From Brucella anthropi ATCC 49188 (GTDB lineage Bacteria; Pseudomonadota; Alphaproteobacteria; Rhizobiales; Rhizobiaceae), in the NCBI RefSeq assembly GCF_000017405.1, contig NC_009669.1, positions 1 through 64,000 of the forward strand: a stretch of DNA of 64,000 bases. Reading direction: 5' to 3'. The position numbers and the translations under genes are program-made. Positions within the stretch are counted from its first letter, which is position 1, and the number at the start of each line of letters is the position of its first letter. This document shows positions 17,960 to 26,314 of this stretch, piece after piece. The notes beneath the pieces were generated by a model. The model saw only the letters and a program-made list of their open reading frames with translations, made no database searches and had not been told where the DNA came from.

Positions 17960-18738
17960 TTAGGCCGCGTGGACGAACCTGATCCATAAGCGGATGCAGC
18001 CGAGCAGGGCGAAGCCGAGAAAGCTGGAAGCGGTGTGGTCGTAGCGGGTGGCCACGCGGCGGCAGTTCTTGAGACGGTTGATGAAGCACTCGATGCGGGA
18101 ACGCAGGGCGTAGAGGCGTCGGTTGACGCTGTGCTGCACCTTGCGGCTCCGCTTGGTCGGGATCTCCGGCTGGGCCCCCCGGTCGCGCGCATCCTGCCGC
18201 AGGCGGTCACTGTCGTAGCCCCTGTCACCGAGCAGCACGCCGGGATCGCTGTCGCGCTCGGCCATGAGGTCGTCATAGGCGATTAGGTCGTGGGCCTCGC
18301 CGGGCGTCAGCACGACGCTGATGGGCAGGCCATCGGCATTGGCACGCAGGTGGAGCTTGGTCGAGAAGCCGCCGCGCGAGCGGCCGAGAGCCTGACTTTG
18401 GGTCCCCCCCTTCCTCCGGCAGCGCAGTGGTGCGCCCGGATGATGGTGCTGTCGATCATCTGGAGCATGTCGGCCTCGCCGCCGCTGTCGGCGAGCGCCT
18501 GCAACAGCACGTCCCAGATGCCGGAGGTGGTCCAGCGCCGGAACTGGCGGTGGACCGAGTTCCACTTCCCGAGTTCCTCGGGCAGGTCACGCCACGGCGC
18601 GCCGGTTCGGGTGATCCAGAAGATGCCGTCCAGCGTGCGCCGGTGGTCCTTCGGTGGGCGGCCGCCGCGGGCCGACTGCTCCGTCAGGAACGGGGCGAAG
18701 ATCGCCCACTCCGCATCCATCAAACGATCCCGAACCAA
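17960..18738 (-). CDS. IS5-family transposase in two overlapping frames (frameshift)
   Basis: The first frame (18307-18738) has the DUF4096 N-terminus (LMDAEWAIFAPFL, GTGAPWRDLPE-like TRTGAPWRDLP) and the first catalytic D (MIDSTIIRAHH). The second frame (17960-18565) continues with SRGGFSTKLHLRANADG, the second D in LLGDRGYDSD and the E in RSRIECFINRLK. The frames join at a run of seven G residues (minus strand), as in IS427-group elements that use programmed frameshifting. The split is therefore probably normal rather than a mutation, though a true frameshift cannot be excluded. Confidence 0.85.
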
Positions 18739-18825
18739 GGCCGACCTCCTCTCCAGAGGTCAGCCTCGAATCACGTCATCCGCCTCGGGGGAATCCCCCC
18801 TGTGCCGGTTCGTCCACGCGGCCTA
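17961..18825 (-). mobile_element. IS5-family (IS427-like) insertion sequence
   Basis: An 865-bp element with near-perfect terminal repeats: TAGGCCGCGTGGACGAACC at the left, and GGTTCGTCCACGCGGCCTA at the right. The outermost TA at each end probably represents the 2-bp target duplication typical of this group. It is inserted between the yfdX2 terminator and the SDH protease gene and appears structurally complete. Confidence 0.9.
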
Positions 18826-19097
18826 GTCCGATTCTACGCAGGCCTGCAGTCACCTATCGCAACTACTACCGCGACGAGGGAATATACGGCTTCCTGCCGG
18901 ATGGGCGAAGGAAAGGAAAAGGAAATCCATGGATTTGATGCAACTGCTCTGGCTGTTCTTCATCGTCTCCGCACTGCAGCCGGCACTGCAGAGGAAGTAT
19001 CTGGAGGCGATGCGCACTCGGAAGATCGCTCAAATCGAGAGGATACGCGGAAGCCGGGTGATCCTGATGATCCATCGGCAGGAGACGATGAACCTCC

Positions 19098-20150
19098 TAA
19101 AGCGTGTCGCATTTATTCGGCCTCATACCCAGCAGCCTTAAAGAAGTTCTGGCATTCATTGATGGAGAAGAGACTGATGATATCGCCAAGTGCTTTTGAG
19201 ATGGCGTCGAAGCTGCGTGCTGCTCGCTTTCTCAGAAGTGCTTTGAGTTTTGAGAAAGCCATTTCGATTGGGTTCAGGTCCGGCGAATAGGGCGGCAGGA
19301 AGAGAAACCAAGCGCCCTTTGCCTTGACCAGTTGCTCAGCCTTCTGGCTTTTGTGGAAGCCGACATTGTCGAGGATGACTATATCACCGGCTGACAGTGT
19401 CGGCACAAGCTGTGTCTCGATCCAGGTTTCGAAGATGCGGCTGTTCATCGGTGCATCGACGATCCACGGCGCGGTCAGGCCATGGCAGCGCAGTCCGGCA
19501 ATGAAGGTCTGTGTCTTCCATTTTCCGAAGGGCGCATAGGCGGCAAAGCGCCTGCCTTTGGTAGACCATCCGGTGCGTTTTGTCAGGCGCGTATTTGTGG
19601 AAGTCTCATCGATAAAGATGAGACGCGACAAGGCCTTGTTGAAGAACCGCTTTCGGCGATTGATCCAAAGATCACGCGCCTTGGCGATCTCTGGTCTACG
19701 CTGCTCGCTTGCCTTGAGGCTTTTTTTTATTGCTCAGCCCAAGTCGGTGTAGAAATCGCCCGACCGTGGCGCGGTGGACTTCAATACCGCGCTCCGCGAG
19801 CGCAACGCACAGTTCGTCCAAAGTCGTTTCGCCACGGGCGGACATCTGCTCGCGGACCCAATCACCATGAGCCAAAAGCTTCACACTTCCAGGCGGGTGG
19901 CCCTGCCTGGCGGCGGCCAGACAGCCGGATGACCGATGCAGGATCATCATGTTGTTGACGAACCGAGGCGAAACACGGAAATGCCGAGCGGCTTCCCGGT
20001 GACTATTGCCCTCATTCACAAACGCAACGACACGCTCACGCAACTCAATTGGATGCGGCTTGCCCATGGTGCATCTCCTTCCATGAGACAAGTGAATCAC
20101 AGATCAAGCCAAACGGGAATCCCGAATCCGGTTAACAGCGACATGCTTTA
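19098..20150 (-). mobile_element. IS630-family element inserted in the SDH protease gene
   Basis: About 1.05 kb between TA dinucleotides at 19098-19099 and 20149-20150. Terminal inverted repeats are AAGCGTGTCGC (left) and GCGACATGCTT (right, inverted with one mismatch). TA target duplication is the rule for IS630/mariner elements. Removing the element plus one TA restores the host reading frame exactly, confirming these boundaries. Confidence 0.92.
19113..20067 (-). CDS. IS630-family transposase, two frames joined at an A7 slip
   Basis: The first frame (19696-20067, MGKPHPIELRERVVAFVNEG) is the paired helix-turn-helix DNA-binding part. The second frame (to 19113) holds the DDE domain: D in LIFIDETSTNTRL, D in IVILDNVGFHKS and E in SPDLNPIEMAFSKLK. 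They meet at a run of seven A residues on the coding strand near 19723-19729. Many IS630 elements use -1 frameshifting at such runs, so the enzyme is probably still functional. The product would be about 315-320 aa. Confidence 0.85.
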
Positions 20151-20544
20151 GGTTTTCCCCTGGTTCGCTACATCGACGTTAACGACTCCGAGGAAGTCCT
20201 GCGCGCGATCCAGCTGACGGACGCCGAAATGCCGCTCGACATCGTGCTGCACACCCCCGGCGGACTGGTCCTCGCTGCCACGCAGATTGCTCGCGCCATC
20301 CAGGGACACAAGGGCAAGGTCACAGTTTTCGTGCCGCACTACGCCATGTCGGGGGGAACGCTGATCGCTCTGGCCGCAGACGAGATCGTGATGTGCGACC
20401 ACTCCGTGCTGGGCCCGATCGATCCGCAACTCGGCCAAATGCCCGCGGCTTCACTCATCAGGGTCGTCGAGCAAAAGCCGATCACGGAAATCGACGACCA
20501 GACGTTGGTCTTGGCCGATGTCGGTCGAAAGGCGATCGCCCAAG

Positions 20545-20790
20545 TCGAAACCGTTGCCGATGCGATACTCGACCGCGTCGTGCACAATGCTCACCGCATC
20601 AATTTGGAAGGGGATAGCATGCGCAAAGCCAAATCCGGCATTGACATAACGCTCAGCGCGGACAACGAAAGAACGTAAGTCTGATCAACAACAGGCCTGA
20701 AAAACGCCGCGGCTGAACTGTCCGCGAATTAGCGAAACAAGTGTCCGCGATTTACTGAAATCGCTGTCCGCGGATTCTGAAATACGCACC
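20545..20790 (+). mobile_element. IS21-family remnant: IstB C-terminus and right end
   Basis: From about 20548 the frame reads [25 protein letters not shown], the characteristic end of an IS21 IstB helper ATPase, fused in frame to the SDH protease and stopping at 20678. Beyond the stop are three spaced TGTCCGCG repeats (near 20720, 20750 and 20767), resembling the multiple terminal transposase-binding repeats of IS21 elements. istA and most of istB are missing. Confidence 0.7.
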
Positions 20791-20825
20791 TGCCCCTCCG
20801 AAACGACACTCAAAGGGAGAACAGA

Positions 20826-21248
20826 ATGCCCACCGTTGCTTGCCCGAAATGCAGTTCCGTCAATCGCGTGCCGCAGGAACGACTGACGGATAACCCCAGC
20901 TGCGGCCGCTGCGGCGCCGCCCTGTTCGAGGGCCGGCCAGTCACACTGACCGCCGCCAGTTTCGACCGACACGCCGATGCCGATCTGCCCCTGCTCGTCG
21001 ATTTCTGGGCGGAATGGTGCGGGCCATGCAAGATGATGGCACCTCAGTTCGAGGCTGCGGCGCGTTCGCTCGAACCTCAGTTCCGTCTCGGCAAGCTCGA
21101 TACCGAAGCCGAACAGCAGATCACCGATCGTTACGGGATCCGCGGCATTCCCACCATGATCTTGTTCAGGGGCGGCAAGGAAATCGCGAGGACGAGCGGT
21201 GTAATGCCTGCCGCGCAGATAGCGCAGTGGGCGCGGTCGCACGTTTAG
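20826..21248 (+). CDS. trxC: Thioredoxin (TrxC/thioredoxin-2 type)
   Basis: A 140-aa disulfide reductase. The N-terminal zinc ribbon has two CxxC pairs (CPKCSS and CGRCGA) as in thioredoxin 2. The thioredoxin fold follows with the active site WCGPCK near residues 63-68 and the cis-proline loop GIPTMILF. Thioredoxin is a standard component of tLST islands and links protein-thiol repair to heat and chlorine resistance. It lies 147 bp after the IS21 remnant and 48 bp before kefB, in the same direction. All key residues are present. Confidence 0.95.
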   Translation: MPTVACPKCSSVNRVPQERLTDNPSCGRCGAALFEGRPVTLTAASFDRHADADLPLLVDFWAEWCGPCKMMAPQFEAAARSLEPQFRLGKLDTEAEQQITDRYGIRGIPTMILFRGGKEIARTSGVMPAAQIAQWARSHV

Positions 21249-21296
21249 AGTATACAAGTATTGGCATTTCCTGCGACATGATATCAGGAGAAGAAC

Positions 21297-22463
21297 ATGC
21301 ATGGCGTGACTGGATTTATCGAAAGTGCGGCCTTGTTGGTTTGCGCCGCGTTCGTACTCGTGACGATATGTTCACGGATTGGCGTGCCTAGCATCGTCGG
21401 TTACATTCTTGCCGGTATAGTCATTGGACCCGCTGGCCTCGGCCTGATTGCGGAGAGCGCTGCCCTGAGCAGTATTGGCGAAATCGGAGTCGTACTCCTG
21501 CTGTTCGCACTTGGTCTGGAATTCTCCTTCGAGAAGCTCGTAACACTCAGGAAGCATGTCTTCGGTCTTGGGGCTGTACAGGTTTCAGTCACGACGATAA
21601 CGGTTTCGTTGGTAGCGAGTTTGGTCTTCGATCTCGCACCAGTTTCCGCAATCCTCATCGGCGGGGCCGTTGCGATGTCATCCACAGCCATGTGCCTCAA
21701 GGTGCTCGCAGGCGCGAACGCTCTTGGATCGGCTCATGGGCGCTTGGCCATCGCAGTGCTTCTGTTTCAAGACTTGGCAGCTGTCGCATTCCTGCTTCTG
21801 CACGATTCGATGAGTGGAGCCGCCGAGGGACATGGCGTGATAACGGTCGTCGCCAGTGCAATGGCATTGGTTGCAGCTCTGTTCACTGCCCGTGGCCCGT
21901 TGCAGGTGCTTGCCCGTTGGGTAGCGTCGCGTGGCGATCCGGAGCTTGCCCAACTCCTCGCACTTACCATTGCGCTCGGGTCTGCGATTGTCGCGGCCTC
22001 CGCCGGTCTTTCTCCGGCACTCGCTGCATTCACGGCCGGCATGATTATCGGCGAGGGTGACGCGCGCCATGCTGTCGAGAACGAGATTCGGCCCTTCCGC
22101 GATTTGTTTGTCGGGATTTTCTTTGTCGGCATCGGAACGCAATTGCCACTTTGGATCATTCCATCTGCATGGCCTGTCGTGCTGATCTGGCTCGCGATTA
22201 TATTCGCGGGCAAGACGCTGATCGTTTTGGTCGTCGCCCGACTATTCGGCGAGTCGCTTCAGACCTCTTGGCGCACTGGGATCATCCTGGCCCATGGAGG
22301 AGAATTCAGCCTGATGCTGCTGTCGGTTTCTTCGGCATCGGGCATTGTCGCCAACGAGTTCGCCGGCCCCCTCCTCCTCGCGATTGGAGTGAGCATGTTG
22401 GCTGGAAGTCTTATGATTAGATGGGCGGGTCAAGGGCCTAGTCACCCGAATTGGGGAGCATGA
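21297..22463 (+). CDS. kefB: KefB-type monovalent cation:proton antiporter (CPA2), transport domain only
   Basis: A 388-aa membrane protein with about 11-12 hydrophobic helices. CPA2 landmarks are GVPSIVGYILAGIVIGP, the GLEFSFEKL loop, AMSSTAMCLKVL and LAIAVLLFQDLAAVAFL with the ion-binding Gln-Asp pair. The C-terminal TrkA-N/RCK domain of full-length E. coli KefB (601 aa) is absent. The frame ends in a non-conserved tail (GPSHPNWGA), so the gene may be 3'-truncated by the adjacent ISL3 remnant, or be a naturally short form. KefB-type transporters are found in tLST and help potassium/pH balance during electrophile or heat stress. Confidence 0.88.
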   Translation: MHGVTGFIESAALLVCAAFVLVTICSRIGVPSIVGYILAGIVIGPAGLGLIAESAALSSIGEIGVVLLLFALGLEFSFEKLVTLRKHVFGLGAVQVSVTTITVSLVASLVFDLAPVSAILIGGAVAMSSTAMCLKVLAGANALGSAHGRLAIAVLLFQDLAAVAFLLLHDSMSGAAEGHGVITVVASAMALVAALFTARGPLQVLARWVASRGDPELAQLLALTIALGSAIVAASAGLSPALAAFTAGMIIGEGDARHAVENEIRPFRDLFVGIFFVGIGTQLPLWIIPSAWPVVLIWLAIIFAGKTLIVLVVARLFGESLQTSWRTGIILAHGGEFSLMLLSVSSASGIVANEFAGPLLLAIGVSMLAGSLMIRWAGQGPSHPNWGA

Positions 22464-22699
22464 GGATTTGTGGGGCGATCATGCGGCATAGGCTGTTTCG
22501 TCGTCACGACACGAAAGTGGTGAATCTGTCCTACATTTGAGAACATATCGTGATCATGCAGCGAGGATGGATGTTTCTCGCCGGAGCGGCCTGAGATCGG
22601 GGCTGTCCGTCGGGGCCCAGATGTAATCTCCGGTCAGACTGATATGCTGTTGATTTGCGCTGAGAACTGGCTCTGACGCACATTTGCTGCTGTGCAGGT

Positions 22700-23005
22700 C
22701 TACGACGCACCGATCAACCGCGCCTGCAGGAGATCGAGTTTTGCTCTTCCGTACATCTGGCGCTTAATGAGCTTTAAGCGTGTGATCTGTCCTTCCGTTT
22801 GCCCATTTGACCACGGTGATATGATTGCATTCCTGACGGCGTCGAGGTCTTTTTCGACGCCGCCGGCAAACGATCCGACCAAGCTGTCCTTAGCGGCTTC
22901 CAACCACTCGTCGAGCTTCCGCGCTGTCTTCGAGCGGATCATGGACTGGAAATCACCAATGGCAGTACGGGCGACCACAAGGTCCGAGACGTTCACTTCG
23001 ATCGC
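22700..23005 (-). pseudogene. ISL3-family transposase, C-terminal fragment
   Basis: The minus strand encodes AIGDFQSMIRSKTARKLDEWLEAAKDSLVGSFAGGVEKDL, then PWSNGQTEGQITRLKLIKRQMYGRAKLDLLQARL. That is the recognisable end of ISL3 transposases, with the catalytic-region signature SNGQTEGQ. The N-terminal two thirds are missing and the junction lies near 23005, about 50 bp before the next gene. The 236 bp between kefB and this fragment (22464-22699) are probably the same element's non-coding end; nothing else is seen there. Confidence 0.8.
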
Positions 23006-23057
23006 GCCACCAGGATCACTTCGGATTTTCAAAAAACCAATCAAGGAGGAGAACACC

Positions 23058-24065
23058 ATGAAGACGACAATTCTGGCCCTCGCGGCCGCAGCCTTTGCCG
23101 CCGGCACGGCCCATGCCGGCACGGTCGATGTCATCAAGGAGCGCGGCGAAGTGCGCTGCGGCGTCAGCCAGGGCGTGCTCGGCTTTTCCGTGCCGGACAA
23201 GAACGGCGTCTGGGGCGGCTTCGACGTCGATTTTTGCCGGGCGGTCGCTGCCGCCACCCTCGGCAACCCGGACAAGGTGGCCTATGTGCCGCTGTCCACC
23301 AAGGACCGCTTCACGGCGCTGCAATCGGGTGAAGTCGATCTTCTCTCGCGCCAGACGACCTGGACCCTGTCGCGCGACACCGATCTCGGCATGAGCTTCG
23401 TCGGCGTCAACTACTATGACGGCCAGGCCTTCATGGTGAACAAGGAAGTCGGCGTGAAGAGCGTCAAGGAGATCTCCGGCGCCTCCGTCTGCACGGAAAC
23501 CGGCACGACGACCGAGCAGAACATGGCCGACTATTTCAGCGCCAACAAGATCGAATACCAGGTCATCGCCTTCGAAAAGCCGGACCAGACGATCCAGGCC
23601 TTCAACACCGGCCGCTGCGACGTCTATTCCACCGATGCCTCGGCGCTCTACGCCCAGCGTCTGACGCTGAACGACCCCGACCGCTTCGTCGTCCTTCCCG
23701 AGGTGATCTCCAAGGAACCGCTCGGCCCGGCCGTGCGCCAGGGCGACGACCAGTGGTTCAAGATCGTGCGCTGGACGCTGTTTGCGCTGATCGAGGCCGA
23801 AGAGATGGGCATCACGAAGGAGAATGCCGCCTCGCTGCTGGAAAGCGGCACGGTCGCGCAGAAGCGCTTCCTCGGCGTCGAGAGCGAGGCCGGCAAGGCG
23901 ATGGGTCTCGATGCGAAATGGGCCTACCAGGCGATATCCGCCGTCGGCAATTACGGCGAGATCTTCGAGCGCCATCTCGGCAAGGACAGCCCGCTCAAGA
24001 TCGACCGCGGCTTGAACCGGCTGTGGAGCGACGGTGGCCTGATGTACGCGCCGCCCGCTCGCTGA
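23058..24065 (+). CDS. aapJ: General L-amino-acid ABC transporter periplasmic binding protein (AapJ-like)
   Basis: A 335-aa protein starting at MKTTILALAAAAF after AAGGAGGA. It has a 20-residue signal peptide (cleavage after AHA) and a SBP_bac_3 fold: LGFSVPDKNGVWGGFDVDFCRAVAAA, STKDRFTALQSGEVDLLSRQTTWTLSRD and GRCDVYSTDASALYAQR. These are signatures of the AapJ/BztA family binding many L-amino acids. No matching aapQMP permease or ATPase genes follow. It is an orphan between an ISL3 scrap and a liv operon, probably carried here by rearrangement and possibly feeding a transporter elsewhere. A GC-rich stem-loop lies just downstream. Confidence 0.9.
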   Translation: MKTTILALAAAAFAAGTAHAGTVDVIKERGEVRCGVSQGVLGFSVPDKNGVWGGFDVDFCRAVAAATLGNPDKVAYVPLSTKDRFTALQSGEVDLLSRQTTWTLSRDTDLGMSFVGVNYYDGQAFMVNKEVGVKSVKEISGASVCTETGTTTEQNMADYFSANKIEYQVIAFEKPDQTIQAFNTGRCDVYSTDASALYAQRLTLNDPDRFVVLPEVISKEPLGPAVRQGDDQWFKIVRWTLFALIEAEEMGITKENAASLLESGTVAQKRFLGVESEAGKAMGLDAKWAYQAISAVGNYGEIFERHLGKDSPLKIDRGLNRLWSDGGLMYAPPAR

Positions 24066-24077
24066 CGTAAACTGGGC

Positions 24078-24105
24078 AGCTACCGCGGGATACTTACCGC
24101 GGCAG
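24078..24105 (+). terminator. Possible stem-loop terminator after aapJ
   Basis: GCTACCGCGG-GATACTTA-CCGCGGCAGC forms a 10-bp stem with one mismatch, 12 bp after the aapJ stop. There is no T-run, so it may be a Rho-assisted or processing hairpin. The rest of the gap to 24598 (about 490 bases) holds no gene or RNA I can support. Confidence 0.4.
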
Positions 24106-24598
24106 CTCGCTATCGTCTCGCAGGCGATCTTGCAGGGTCAAAATCACCCTTTTGAGGTTCCGATTTCACACCCGTCGAAGAGAAGAGTGGGCTAGGGGAT
24201 GATTTCGAGGAGTGGCTCCGCTGAGGCAGCGCAGCGACGAGCGCGCGGCCGCGCCATGCACGCCACCGGTCGCAGTCATCACATTAAGCCTTGTCTACTT
24301 CGCGGAAGGCGATCCAACCGTCATTCCCAGCCACCTCCCGAGCAGCTTCGAAAATAACGTAGTCCTATCGAGAACTTAGCTCAATTTGGAAAGTTGAACC
24401 GATTCGTTAGCTGATTTGTTTTCGGTGTTACGGGTGAGTTTGAGTTTCACCGAGCCGGTGCGCGACGTCTTACTTGGCGTCCTCTCCCGACAGAATTGCC
24501 CAAAGCACGCCGCGTGGGAGTCCAAGGCCGCTCCATCGGCTTTCTCGTCTGCCTTCGGAGGCCGAACGGGGGCGTTCCACCAGAGGGGGAAGGCTTAG

Positions 24599-25486
24599 TC
24601 AGAGCTTCACGATCGTCTTGCGCGCCAGCAAACCTTGCGGTGCGAACAACAGGACGGCGATGACCAGCAGGATGGTGAAGGCGTCGCGGTAGCTGATCAG
24701 GTTCTCCGGCAGATAGGCCTGCAGGAACACCTCGATGAAGCCGAGCAGGAAACCGCCGGCAACGGCGCCCGACAGGCTACCGAGACCACCGATGATGGCC
24801 GCGATGAAAGCCTTCAGGACCGGAAGGAACCCCATCAGCGGATCGACGCTGCCGCGTTGCGCCACCCAGAGGATGCCCGCGACGCCGGCCAGCAGGCCGG
24901 AAATCGCGAAAGCCGTGGCGACGACCGCATTGGCGCGGATGCCCATGAGGCGGACGATGGCGAAGTCCTCCGCCGCTGCCCGCATGGCACGGCCCAGCAC
25001 GGTGGTGCGCAGAAAGAGGTTCAGGCCGACCAGCATGATGACGGTGACGAGAATGGAGATCGCCTGGATGACGCCGATATTCAGACCGCCGATCTCGATC
25101 GTTCCGGACAGGCTCATCGGCATCGGCACCGGCTTGGGGCGGGCCGAGATGAAATTCTGGAACAGCACGCGCAGGATGGCGCTGACGGCAAAGCTCGTCA
25201 AAAGCAGCGTCGTGCCGCTCGCCCCGCGGACCGGGCGGAAGGCGGTGCGCTCCATCAGCAACACCAGCGCAATGGCGACCGCCATCGCCAGAACGGTGGC
25301 AAGACCGAAGGGCAGACCGAAGAGCAGCGCGAAGCACAGGCCATAGCCGGCGGCGGTCATCAGCTCGCCATGGGCGAAATTGATGAGGCCCATGATCGAG
25401 AAGACGACGGCAAGACCGAGCGCAAGCAGCGCATAGGTGCCGCCGAGGCTGAGCGCGTTGACCAGTTGCTGCAGGAACATGTCCAT
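24599..25486 (-). CDS. livH: Branched-chain amino-acid ABC transporter permease LivH-type
   Basis: A 295-aa permease starting at MDMFLQQLVNALSLGG; 54 upstream in-frame residues overlap the preceding gene and are unlikely. It has about eight membrane helices with LivH landmarks: GGTYALLALGLAVVFSIMGLINFAHGELMT, MERTAFRPVRG, the LRTTVLGRAMRAAAED cytoplasmic loop that contacts the ATPase, and GGLGSLSGAVAGGFLLG. It is the last gene of the minus-strand operon livMG-livK-livF-livH, 22 bp after livF. Confidence 0.93.
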   Translation of the reverse strand: MDMFLQQLVNALSLGGTYALLALGLAVVFSIMGLINFAHGELMTAAGYGLCFALLFGLPFGLATVLAMAVAIALVLLMERTAFRPVRGASGTTLLLTSFAVSAILRVLFQNFISARPKPVPMPMSLSGTIEIGGLNIGVIQAISILVTVIMLVGLNLFLRTTVLGRAMRAAAEDFAIVRLMGIRANAVVATAFAISGLLAGVAGILWVAQRGSVDPLMGFLPVLKAFIAAIIGGLGSLSGAVAGGFLLGFIEVFLQAYLPENLISYRDAFTILLVIAVLLFAPQGLLARKTIVKL

Positions 25487-25508
25487 GGATGGTTTTCTTT
25501 CTTGCCGG

Positions 25509-26243
25509 TCACGCGCCGAGATAGGCGCCCTGGATTTCGGTGGAGTTGCGCAGTTCGGCGGCGGAGCCGGACAGAACAATGCGGCCGTTCGCCATGACAT
25601 AGCCGGTATCGGCAATCTCGAGCGACAGCGAGACATTCTGCTCGACAAGCAGGATCGTCAGTCCGCGCGCGCGCAGGCTCGCGATCAGTTCGAAAATCTG
25701 GTCGACGATCTGCGGCGCAAGGCCGAGCGACGGCTCGTCGAGCAGCAGCAGATCCGGCGAGGACATCATCGAGCGGGCAATCGCCAGCATCTGCTGCTCG
25801 CCGCCGGAAAGCGACCCGGCCTTCTGGTGCAGCCGCTCCTTGAGGATCGGGAACCGCGACAGCATGTCTTCGCGCACCGCGTCGATCTGCCCCCTGCCCT
25901 TGTGCATGGCGCCGCCGAGAAGCAGGTGCTCATCGACCGTCAGCGTCGGGAAGATGCGGCGCCCTTCCGGCGTCAGCGTCATGCCCATGCGCACGATCAT
26001 TTCCGGCGGCAGCGCCGAGATATCCTTGCCGGCGAAGGTCACGCAGCCAGCCCGCTTGGCGGCAAGACCGACGAGTGCATTGAGCGTCGAACTCTTGCCC
26101 GCGCCATTGGCGCCGAGCAGGGTGACGATCTCGCCTTTGCGCACCTTGAGATCGACGCCCTTCAGCGCCTCGACCGGCCCGTAGGCGACCTTGAGGCCGC
26201 TGACGTCGAGCAAGGGATTCTGGTCGGGATTGTCATGCATCAT
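25509..26243 (-). CDS. livF: Branched-chain amino-acid ABC transporter ATPase LivF-type
   Basis: A 244-aa ATPase starting at MMHDNPDQNPLLDV; earlier in-frame Met codons lie in the intercistronic hairpin region. Motifs: Walker A GANGAGKS, Q-loop region TPEGRRIFPTLTV, ABC signature LSGGEQQML, Walker B LLLLDEPSLGL and H-loop residues near LLVEQN (LivF type). It pairs with the LivG half of the fused upstream gene. Both are needed because Liv transporters use a heterodimer of ATPases. Confidence 0.93.
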   Translation of the reverse strand: MMHDNPDQNPLLDVSGLKVAYGPVEALKGVDLKVRKGEIVTLLGANGAGKSSTLNALVGLAAKRAGCVTFAGKDISALPPEMIVRMGMTLTPEGRRIFPTLTVDEHLLLGGAMHKGRGQIDAVREDMLSRFPILKERLHQKAGSLSGGEQQMLAIARSMMSSPDLLLLDEPSLGLAPQIVDQIFELIASLRARGLTILLVEQNVSLSLEIADTGYVMANGRIVLSGSAAELRNSTEIQGAYLGA

Positions 26244-26279
26244 CGGGCACATCCGCTTCAGCCATACGGGACGGGAAAG

Positions 26280-26301
26280 CCCTCCGGCCATCGCCGGAGG
26301 G
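26280..26301 (-). promoter_or_regulatory. Intercistronic stem-loop between livK and livF
   Basis: CCCTCCGGC-CATC-GCCGGAGGG is a perfect 9-bp stem directly after the binding-protein stop codon. Hairpins at this place commonly protect the upstream binding-protein message from exonucleases and reduce read-through, giving excess binding protein over membrane parts. Function inferred from position. Confidence 0.6.
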
Positions 26302-26314
26302 CGCTGCTTCAAGG

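Larger units (their letters stand above)
18929..20555 (+). pseudogene. SDH-type (SppA/ClpP-fold) serine protease gene, split by IS630 and 3'-truncated by IS21
   Basis: The 5' piece (18929-19099, 57 codons, MDLMQLLWLFFIVSALQP...MNLL) and the 3' piece (from 20151, [17 protein letters not shown]) join in frame when the IS630 and one TA are removed. Together they give an N-terminal membrane helix and a ClpP/crotonase-fold domain ([16 protein letters not shown], then [18 protein letters not shown] with the likely nucleophilic Ser). This matches the serine dehydrogenase proteinase (SDH_sah) family of integral-membrane peptidases. After AIAQV near 20545 the sequence turns into an IS21 IstB tail, so the real C-terminus is gone. 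Inactive as it stands. The 103 bp between the IS5 and the start codon hold an RBS (AAGGAAA) and nothing else recognised. Confidence 0.85.
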
